Of a DNA stretch of 10,442 bases, positions 5,817 through 10,442 are shown piece by piece (within the stretch, counting starts at the first letter, position 1; each line of letters opens with the position of its first letter). A program made the position numbers and the translations under genes. Location of the stretch: positions 1-10,442 of the forward strand of contig DAOWFB010000087.1 in NCBI GenBank assembly GCA_030638205.1, in the 5' to 3' direction. Below the pieces are notes generated by a model. The model did no database searches, had not been told where the DNA came from, and saw only the letters and a list, made by a program, of their open reading frames with translations. Source of the DNA: Thalassospiraceae bacterium (GTDB taxonomy: Bacteria > Pseudomonadota > Alphaproteobacteria > Rhodospirillales > Magnetovibrionaceae).

Positions 5817-6638
5817 TTGAAAATTACCAAGGCTATAAAATTAAAGGCTTTATCAACAATACCTGCGCTTATTGCGGGTGCGTTTGTTGGTGCTCAGCCG
5901 GCGCACGCGCTAGGCCCCGAAGACCTAATTCCACAAGGGACGGCCCATGTGGCCCAGGTAGTTGATGGCGATACAGTGCGTCTTGATGATGGTCGTGAAA
6001 TACGTCTGGTGGGAATACAGGCACCCAAGCTGCCGTTGGGGCGAAGTGATTTCAAGGCATGGCCGTTATCCAAAGCCGCAAAAACTGAAATGGAAAACCT
6101 GTGTCTTGGTAAAACTGTAAATGTATTTATTGGAGCAACCGAAACAGACAGGCACGGCAGAACATTGGCCCACCTTGTTGTTGGTGATGGTGATAATAAA
6201 ATATGGCTGCAGGGCGAAATGTTGGCCCGCGGCATGGCCCGGGTTTATACGTTTGCCGACAACAAAGCATTGGCAGGAGAAATGCTGGCACTTGAACGAA
6301 GCGCCAGAAAAAACAAACATGGTATATGGGCAAATCCGTTTTATAAAATTATTTCACATAAACAAACCAGTGACCATATTGGTGGATTTAAATTGGTTGA
6401 GGGCATGGTTCTTGACGCACAGGTGGTGGGCAAGCGGGCTTATCTTAATTTTGGGCCCGAATGGCGGACCGATTTTACCGTCACGATAGAAAAACCGGGA
6501 TTAAAAATATTTGCAAATGCCGGAATTGACCCTATTTCTTTTAAGGGAAAAAATATAAGGGTGCGTGGATGGATAAGACGCAAAAACGGGCCGATGATTG
6601 AAATTACCCATCCAGAACAAATTGAAATTATTAATTGA
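5817..6638 (+). CDS. Secreted thermonuclease-like (SNase-fold) protein with altered active site
   Basis: A 273-residue protein with a signal peptide (about 1-31, cleavage after AQPAHA), an SNase OB-fold (about 41-175) and a C-terminal module (about 190-273, with YLNFGPEWRTDFTV and RVRGWIRRKNGPMIEI) of the kind that follows this domain in alphaproteobacteria. Compared with staphylococcal nuclease, the first Asp motif VDGDTV (49-54), Arg63 (IRLVGI) and Arg115 (DRHGR) are kept. The DTPE loop reads Q-A-P-K (68-71), so the second calcium Asp and the general-base Glu are missing. Nuclease activity is therefore doubtful; nucleic-acid binding is an alternative. The start is TTG: the frame has a stop at 5784, no other start codon fits, and AAGGG (5808-5812) lies just upstream. 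The M48 gene follows after 19 bases, so the two probably form an operon. Confidence 0.85.
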   Translation: MKITKAIKLKALSTIPALIAGAFVGAQPAHALGPEDLIPQGTAHVAQVVDGDTVRLDDGREIRLVGIQAPKLPLGRSDFKAWPLSKAAKTEMENLCLGKTVNVFIGATETDRHGRTLAHLVVGDGDNKIWLQGEMLARGMARVYTFADNKALAGEMLALERSARKNKHGIWANPFYKIISHKQTSDHIGGFKLVEGMVLDAQVVGKRAYLNFGPEWRTDFTVTIEKPGLKIFANAGIDPISFKGKNIRVRGWIRRKNGPMIEITHPEQIEIIN

Positions 6639-6657
6639 AAATGAGAATATATTTTTT

Positions 6658-8169
6658 ATGAAATTATGCTCTAGATACATTCATAATATTATTTTTATAC
6701 CATTACTTTTGTTGGCATTGCTGGTTCTTTCGGCGTGTAGCGCCAACCCCGCAACCGGCGAGCAAAGCTTTACCGCCTTTATGTCGCCAGAACGCGAAAA
6801 AGAAGTAGGCCGGGAAGAACACCCCAAAATAATCAAAGCTTTTGGCGGCGTTTTTGATGATGCAGAAATTGGCGCCTATGTCGCTAATATTGGGGGCAAG
6901 CTCAGCCAGCATTCGGAAATGCCGGATCTGGTTTGGACGTTTACGGTGCTTAACAACGTAAAAATAAACGCATTCGCGTTGCCGGGTGGCTACGTTTACA
7001 TAACCCGTGGGCTTTTATCATTGGCCAGCAATGAAGCTGAAATTGCCGGTGTTCTTTCCCACGAAATTGGTCACGTTACCGCGCGACATACGGCTCAGCG
7101 TTATAGCTCCACCATCGCAACTTCATTGGGCCTGCAGGTATTGGGCGCAATAGGTAGCGCCGCTGGTATTCCATCGGTGGCCGGTGATGCGGCTGCACTT
7201 GGCGCACAGGCTGTATTGAAAGGCTATTCGCGCGATCAAGAATTGCAATCAGATATGCTGGGTGTGCGTTATATGACCCGGGCCGGATATAGCCCAGATG
7301 CCATGACCAGCTTCTTTACTAAATTAAGAGCCCATCAACGCATCGAAGGAATGATGGCCGGCAAGCCAGATGCAGCTGAACAAGCTGACATAATGGCAAC
7401 CCACCCACGCACGGCAGAACGCATTGAACAGGCAATTAAATTGGCTTTTGAAAAACAGACAGAGGCTGCGGTAAACGGCAATAACCTTAAAGCCAAAGAA
7501 TACCTTTCACAAATTGATGGAATGGTATTCGGCGATGATATTTCCCAAGGTTTAATTCGTGGCAATTCGTTTATGCACCCGGAAATGGGCATCCGTTATG
7601 ATGTGCCAGATGGCTTCAGGCTATTTAATTCACCAGCCAACGTGGTCGCAAAAAAGAACGATGAAGCAATAATTGTATTTGATGCGGCAAATCCCAAAGA
7701 AATAAATAAGGCAACCAGCCTTAAAAATTATGTAACCGGCTTTTGGGCCAAGGGATTAAGGCTTGGTGAGGTTGAGCGTATAAATATAAACGGCATGGAG
7801 GCTGTAACTGGTATTTCCAGAATTAATACTAAAAGCGGCTCGCGCGATATTCGTCTAGTTGCAATTGAAGGCACCGACGGCCCTGTTTACAGGCTTTTAT
7901 TTTTAACCGCACCGGACGTTACAAAAAAATTAAACATTCCATTTAGAAACACGACTTACAGTTTTCGTAAAATGACTGCGGCGGAAATTAAAAATGCCAA
8001 ACCATATCGAATAAGGTTGTATCAGGTGCAAGATGGCGATACCCCAGCGTCACTTGCGGGCATGTTTGCCATAGATGAATACCAGAAAGAATGGATGGAA
8101 GTATTAAATTCCATAACCCCGGAAACTTCAGTCCCCACCGGCACATTAATAAAAATTGTGACTGAATAA
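6658..8169 (+). CDS. BepA-like M48 metalloprotease lipoprotein with LysM-like C-terminus
   Basis: A 503-residue lipoprotein. The signal peptide ends in the lipobox LSAC (24-27), so Cys27 would be lipidated. Because Cys27 is close behind the ATG at 6658, that start is preferred over the in-frame ATG at 6598, which lies inside the previous gene and would give an overlong leader. The M48 domain (about 45-265) has HEIGH (His135, Glu136, His139), the third zinc ligand Glu195 in QELQSD, and a THP motif with His249 corresponding to the His switch of E. coli BepA. The middle (about 300-440) is unassigned. The end (about 452-501) looks like a LysM module: YQVQDGDTPASLAGMF, then PTGTLIKIV. BepA relatives work in the periplasm, degrading stalled outer-membrane proteins and assisting LptD assembly. 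Here the TPR tail is replaced by a possible peptidoglycan-binding tail. The thermonuclease-like gene precedes it by 19 bases. Confidence 0.9.
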   Translation: MKLCSRYIHNIIFIPLLLLALLVLSACSANPATGEQSFTAFMSPEREKEVGREEHPKIIKAFGGVFDDAEIGAYVANIGGKLSQHSEMPDLVWTFTVLNNVKINAFALPGGYVYITRGLLSLASNEAEIAGVLSHEIGHVTARHTAQRYSSTIATSLGLQVLGAIGSAAGIPSVAGDAAALGAQAVLKGYSRDQELQSDMLGVRYMTRAGYSPDAMTSFFTKLRAHQRIEGMMAGKPDAAEQADIMATHPRTAERIEQAIKLAFEKQTEAAVNGNNLKAKEYLSQIDGMVFGDDISQGLIRGNSFMHPEMGIRYDVPDGFRLFNSPANVVAKKNDEAIIVFDAANPKEINKATSLKNYVTGFWAKGLRLGEVERININGMEAVTGISRINTKSGSRDIRLVAIEGTDGPVYRLLFLTAPDVTKKLNIPFRNTTYSFRKMTAAEIKNAKPYRIRLYQVQDGDTPASLAGMFAIDEYQKEWMEVLNSITPETSVPTGTLIKIVTE

Positions 8170-8182
8170 AAATGTAAATAAA

Positions 8183-8212
8183 AAAAGACCGGGAATTATC
8201 CCCAGTCTTTTA
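8183..8212. terminator. Bidirectional terminator between M48 gene and carD
   Basis: AAAAGAC (8183-8189) pairs with GTCTTTT (about 8205-8211), and GGG/CCC pair inside around an AATTAT loop. A-run and T-run flanks make it usable from both strands. It sits 13 bases after the M48 stop and 42 bases past the end of the converging carD gene. Confidence 0.7.
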
Positions 8213-8233
8213 ATTTATTAGTCTTTTAATTTA
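8204..8233. repeat. 14-bp direct repeat partly duplicating the terminator arm
   Basis: AGTCTTTTAATTTA occurs at 8204-8217 and again at 8220-8233, a 16-base period. The first copy contains the 3' arm and T-run of the terminator, so the repeat gives a second arm-plus-T-run. It is probably a local duplication. Confidence 0.65.
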
Positions 8234-8254
8234 ACACTAAATTGCATTTGCCGC

Positions 8255-8773
8255 TTAAGCGGCTAATTTAAGCAAAAGCTTTTCAACCTTGGCGGTAGCT
8301 TTTTCCATGTCAACTTTGTCAACTGCGGCAACTTCACTTGAAAGACGATCAAGTGCTTGTTCATAAATTTGACGTTCGCTGAAAGACTGATCCGGCTGGT
8401 CGGCACGACGATGAAGGTCGCGGACAACCTCGGCAATTAAAATAGGATCGCCGGAATTAATTTTTGCTTCATATTCCTGTGCCCGACGGCTCCACATGGT
8501 ACGTTTTACACGGGCGCGACCTTTTAGGGTGGTCATGGCTACATCCATAATTTTTTTAGAGCTAAGCTTGCGCAAGCCCGAATCCACTGCCTTGTCCACT
8601 GGCACGCTCAAGGTCATACGCTCGTTTTCAAAAGAAATAACAAACAGGTGTAGCTTGTGACCCGCAACTTCCTTTTTTTCGATGCCGGTAACCTGCCCCA
8701 CACCGTGGGTTGGATAAACAACAAAGTCACCTTTGCTGAACAGCGAGCTATTGGTGGTTGATTTTTTTGCCAT
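8255..8773 (-). CDS. carD: CarD family transcriptional regulator
   Basis: A 172-residue cytoplasmic protein that binds RNA polymerase beta and stabilises open promoter complexes, including those of rRNA genes in studied species. The N-terminal Tudor-like polymerase-interaction domain (about 11-65) has FSKGDFVVYPTHGVGQV and ends around ERMTLSVPVDKA. The helical C-terminal domain (about 70-170) carries KRTMWSRRAQEYEAKINSGD, with Trp94 in the place of the conserved upstream-fork Trp. Length suits alphaproteobacterial CarD. ATG 8773 is preferred. A TTG at 8797 would add eight residues, but no ribosome site precedes it and family members begin near this ATG. The stop codon lies within a 14-bp palindrome (GCCGCTTAAGCGGC, 8250-8263). 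fdxA lies upstream on the same strand, a common alphaproteobacterial arrangement, but with a 259-base gap and a terminator between them. Confidence 0.95.
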   Translation of the reverse strand: MAKKSTTNSSLFSKGDFVVYPTHGVGQVTGIEKKEVAGHKLHLFVISFENERMTLSVPVDKAVDSGLRKLSSKKIMDVAMTTLKGRARVKRTMWSRRAQEYEAKINSGDPILIAEVVRDLHRRADQPDQSFSERQIYEQALDRLSSEVAAVDKVDMEKATAKVEKLLLKLAA

Positions 8774-8845
8774 GGTATTCTTTGTTCCGTTTGCCAATTT
8801 TAAGAATTTAAGTTTATTGCCTTATCTCAGCCAAGATTCGCCAAA

Positions 8846-8969
8846 AACAGCCCAAAGCTGAAAAATACAGCCCAAAAAGCCTCATTTTTTGTAAAAAATG
8901 GCCACTCGTGTACTAAATGCACCATCTGTACACGTTAAAAGCCGACCATTTAAATAGGTGGCCAGCTTT
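8846..8969 (-). promoter_or_regulatory. Leader-like region upstream of carD with competing inverted repeats
   Basis: Read on the carD strand, AAAGC...GCTTTT (8969-8937, with ACC/GGT inside) forms one hairpin with a short T-run. The segment GGCCAC (8963-8958), inside that hairpin, can instead pair with GTGGCC (8905-8900), which encloses a perfect 7-bp CGTGTAC/GTACACG stem (8934-8928 with 8913-8907) and is followed by A and six T. Next comes CATTTTTTGTAAAAAATG (8883-8900), nearly all inverted repeat. Two direct copies of the 10-mer ACAGCCCAAA on the plus strand (8847-8856, 8867-8876) are exactly 20 bases apart. The layout resembles an attenuator or a protein-binding leader. No known riboswitch was recognised, and whether the region is transcribed is unknown. 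Confidence 0.4.
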
Positions 8970-8997
8970 GGACGCTATCATATCACAAAAATAGACT

Positions 8998-9027
8998 AAA
9001 AAACACCCCAACAAGGCCATATTGGGG
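8998..9027 (-). terminator. Rho-independent terminator of fdxA
   Basis: On the minus strand CCCCAA (9027-9022) pairs with TTGGGG (9011-9006), then TG and a run of six T. It begins 5 bases after the fdxA stop codon. It separates fdxA from carD, so carD probably has its own promoter in the following gap. Confidence 0.8.
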
Positions 9028-9032
9028 TTAAA

Positions 9033-9368
9033 TCAGGTGCCTTTTCCCGGTTTATCGCTCAAAAGGGCTTCTTTGTCCTTTTTCCCGTCCCAGTCTTTGG
9101 CATCGGATGGAATGTCGTTTTTGCGGGTTATGTTAGGCCAGATGGCGGAAAACTTGGTGTTTATGTCGAGCCATTTTTCTAGGCCAGACTCGGTATCGGG
9201 CAATATAGCCCCTGCCGGGCATTCGGGCTCACATACACCGCAATCGATGCATTCATCGGGCTGGATAACCAGCATATTTTCGCCTTCGTAAAAACAATCA
9301 ACCGGGCAAACATCAACACAGTCTTGATATTTGCACTTGATGCAGTTTTCGGTAACGATGTAAGTCAT
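9033..9368 (-). CDS. fdxA: 7Fe ferredoxin FdxA ([3Fe-4S][4Fe-4S])
   Basis: A 111-residue cytoplasmic electron carrier of the Azotobacter FdI type. Nine Cys fall in the family pattern: Cys9, Cys17 and Cys50 for the 3Fe cluster; Cys21, Cys40, Cys43 and Cys46 for the 4Fe cluster; Cys12 and Cys25 extra, as in FdI. The C-terminal half (about 58-111, including LEKWLDINTKFSAIWPNIT) is the usual long tail of this subfamily. The frame stays open to 9455, but MTYIVTENCIKCKYQDC at 9368 is the standard N-terminus and has GGAG seven bases before the ATG; the upstream extension is low-complexity. A strong terminator follows. The redox partner cannot be told from the sequence. Confidence 0.97.
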   Translation of the reverse strand: MTYIVTENCIKCKYQDCVDVCPVDCFYEGENMLVIQPDECIDCGVCEPECPAGAILPDTESGLEKWLDINTKFSAIWPNITRKNDIPSDAKDWDGKKDKEALLSDKPGKGT

Positions 9369-9393
9369 CTTGTTCTCCGCTAGGAAATATTTG

Positions 9394-9419
9394 TGAAAAA
9401 ATCTTTTATGAAAAAATCT
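9394..9419. repeat. 11-bp direct repeat upstream of fdxA
   Basis: TGAAAAAATCT occurs at 9394-9404 and 9409-9419, 15 bases apart, within the 98-base gap before fdxA. It lies in the likely promoter or 5' leader of fdxA. A clear -10/-35 pair was not found, so the function is open. Confidence 0.5.
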
Positions 9420-9466
9420 GGGGCAATATCTACCCGATAGCAGGATTAATCTCAAGCATTTCTGGA

Positions 9467-9910
9467 TTACATATTTTCCAGCACCCGCTTGCGGGCATCG
9501 CCGCTTTCGCGGTCAGAAACATAAATCAGGCCCGATATCCTGCGAATAAGGTTGGATTCATAATCATCCACATGGCCATCAGCCAGAACCACCTGCCACA
9601 ACATTTCTATGATTTCCACCCGTTCGGCGTTATCCATGCTGTCTTTTATGGTGCGGGCAAACCCATATATTTCGATCGAGCCTTCGACTACTTTTTTGGC
9701 GTCGTCTATCAGCTCAGCCGCATCGTCGGCACTAAGCGAAAAACGTTCGCAAAGAAGGCTAGTTATAACTTTTAGCTCGGCCTCATCAAAGGTGCCGTCC
9801 ATAATGGCGGCTTCAACCAGCAATGCACATGCGGCAAGCTCAAGCGAACGTGCGGGCTTGGCCTCAGTTGGTGAGGGGCTTTTCAGCATGGATTTAATTT
9901 TGTTTAACAT
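9467..9910 (-). CDS. TerB family protein (TerB/DjlA-like helical domain)
   Basis: A 147-residue, all-helical, apparently cytoplasmic protein. After a basic, low-complexity head (1-20), the TerB-like domain (about 24-140) has two related acidic motifs, AIMDGTFDEAE (35-45) and VLADGHVDDYE (108-118), the repeated signature that may bind metal ions. AERVEIIEMLWQVV and RRISGLIYVSDRESGDAR are typical of the single-domain proteobacterial group. Such proteins are often annotated as tellurite resistance, but none of the other ter genes is here, so that role is not implied. It lies 29 bases downstream of the HPF gene on the same strand, probably in one operon. The gap holds a short GCATA/TATGC inverted repeat. 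Function unknown. Confidence 0.85.
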   Translation of the reverse strand: MLNKIKSMLKSPSPTEAKPARSLELAACALLVEAAIMDGTFDEAELKVITSLLCERFSLSADDAAELIDDAKKVVEGSIEIYGFARTIKDSMDNAERVEIIEMLWQVVLADGHVDDYESNLIRRISGLIYVSDRESGDARKRVLENM

Positions 9911-9939
9911 CGCCTAAGGGTATAGCGCATAGAATTTTT

Positions 9940-10302
9940 TTATGCACTCAATTCTTCATCATTTTGGCGACGTTCTTCGTCGCGACGTTTCCCGACCATG
10001 GTCTTGATTTGCGATTCTATGGCCTTGAAGGCATCGCGCACGGCAATATATACATCTTCGTGTGCCGGGTTGTTGCCACGGTCATTATGTATGGCCTGAC
10101 CTACACCGGGGATGGAAATTTCAATATTTATGTGAAACAGCTTGCCCTTGGTATGTGATTTGTGTGGCGCTTCTACCACCACCCGGCAACTGGTTATTCG
10201 TCCGTAATATTCCTCAATTTTTATTGCATGATCGGATATATCTTGGCTAAGCGCATCGGAGTGATCGCAGCCGTGAAAGCTAATCTGGACGGGAACCTGC
10301 AT
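9940..10302 (-). CDS. Short HPF/RaiA-type ribosome hibernation factor
   Basis: A 120-residue protein with the beta-alpha-beta-beta-beta-alpha fold of the S30AE family: strand VPVQISFHG (3-11), helix about 16-31, strands RITSCRVVVEAP (35-46), KLFHINIEISIPG (54-66) and the NPAHEDVYIAVRDAFKAIESQI helix (78-99), then a charged tail (KRRDEERRQNDEE). These factors bind the 30S decoding region and silence or store ribosomes in stationary phase. It lacks the C-terminal dimerisation domain of long HPF, so it is the short form; the HEDVYIAVRDAF type is common in alphaproteobacteria, sometimes alongside a long HPF elsewhere. The start is supported by GGGAG seven bases upstream. A TATAAT box lies about 35 bases before the ATG. 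TerB follows after 29 bases. Confidence 0.92.
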   Translation of the reverse strand: MQVPVQISFHGCDHSDALSQDISDHAIKIEEYYGRITSCRVVVEAPHKSHTKGKLFHINIEISIPGVGQAIHNDRGNNPAHEDVYIAVRDAFKAIESQIKTMVGKRRDEERRQNDEELSA

Positions 10303-10335
10303 TTTAATCTCCCTTTTTTGTTGATTAAACGCATA

Positions 10336-10341
10336 ATTATA
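10336..10341 (-). promoter_or_regulatory. Candidate -10 box of the hpf-terB unit
   Basis: On the minus strand a perfect TATAAT lies 33 bases before the HPF start codon, leaving room for a short leader with the GGGAG site. No good -35 box is seen at 16-18 bases upstream, so activator help or chance are both possible. Confidence 0.4.
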
Positions 10342-10391
10342 CTCCTATTGGGGGCTTTGGGCGAGTCTTACTCGGCCTCGGCCTCGATGGG

Positions 10392-10442
10392 TCAGCCGCC
10401 AAGATCTTTTAATTTTTTAGCTGCGCCCCGATGGTTTTTTGC
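10392..10442 (-). CDS. C-terminal end of an unidentified gene entering from the right edge
   Basis: The minus strand has an open frame from the window edge to a TGA at 10392-10394, giving AKNHRGAAKKLKDLGG as the last 16 residues. The Lys/Ala-rich helical end followed by Gly-Gly is protein-like, and the 89-base gap before the HPF gene fits a normal gene end. This is too short to name a family or to exclude a chance frame. Confidence 0.35.
   Translation of the reverse strand, partial: AKNHRGAAKKLKDLGG

Noticed and set aside
6598..6657. Earlier ATG for the M48 gene, overlapping the thermonuclease-like gene
   Set aside because: It would put 20 polar residues before a complete lipoprotein signal peptide; the ATG at 6658 gives a normal 26-residue signal before Cys27.
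8774..8797. Upstream TTG start for carD adding eight residues
   Set aside because: It is a TTG without a Shine-Dalgarno sequence, and family members begin close to the ATG at 8773.
9369..9455. Longer fdxA reading frame starting at 9455
   Set aside because: The extra 29 residues are encoded by an A/T-rich repeat, no ribosome site precedes them, and the family N-terminus MTYIVTENC starts at 9368 behind a GGAG site.
9467..9910. Tellurite resistance locus based on the TerB-like gene
   Set aside because: None of terA, terC, terD, terE or terZ is present, and single-domain TerB proteins are widespread without such a role.

Overview
The window looks like a stretch of an alphaproteobacterial chromosome of moderate GC. 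The support is the type of pheT, the standalone Aer-like PAS protein beside a short-loop chemoreceptor, the adjacent fdxA and carD genes, the short HPF, and a thermonuclease with the RLVGIQAPK form of its active-site loop. A genus cannot be named from the sequence alone. Nearly all genes look intact and vertically inherited. No transposase, phage gene, CRISPR array or integrase was seen.

Layout. 1-1764 (+) is the 3' three quarters of pheT (phenylalanyl-tRNA synthetase beta chain). 1765-2080 is a gene-free, AT-rich stretch with small tandem repeats and possible promoter elements. 2081-3887 (+) is a two-gene sensory unit: a soluble Aer-type PAS protein overlapping a membrane chemoreceptor that has almost no periplasmic part. 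Together they look like an Aer energy-taxis receptor split in two. A bidirectional terminator follows, then on the minus strand tRNA-Arg(CCU), a PagL-like outer-membrane lipid A deacylase and prolyl iminopeptidase (3988-5693). A short divergent region leads to a plus-strand pair (5817-8169): a secreted thermonuclease-like protein with an altered active site and a BepA-like M48 lipoprotein metalloprotease with a LysM-like tail. A second bidirectional terminator separates these from a minus-strand run: carD, fdxA (7Fe ferredoxin), a TerB-like gene, a short HPF-type ribosome hibernation factor, and the last codons of a gene that enters from the right edge.

How the genes fit together. The window mixes housekeeping (pheT, tRNA-Arg, carD, fdxA), behaviour (the PAS/chemoreceptor pair), envelope maintenance (PagL-like enzyme, M48 lipoprotein, secreted nuclease-like protein) and stationary-phase or stress functions (HPF, CarD, TerB-like). 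The most interesting items are the split Aer-like receptor, the degenerate nuclease active site, and a leader-like region upstream of carD with competing inverted repeats.
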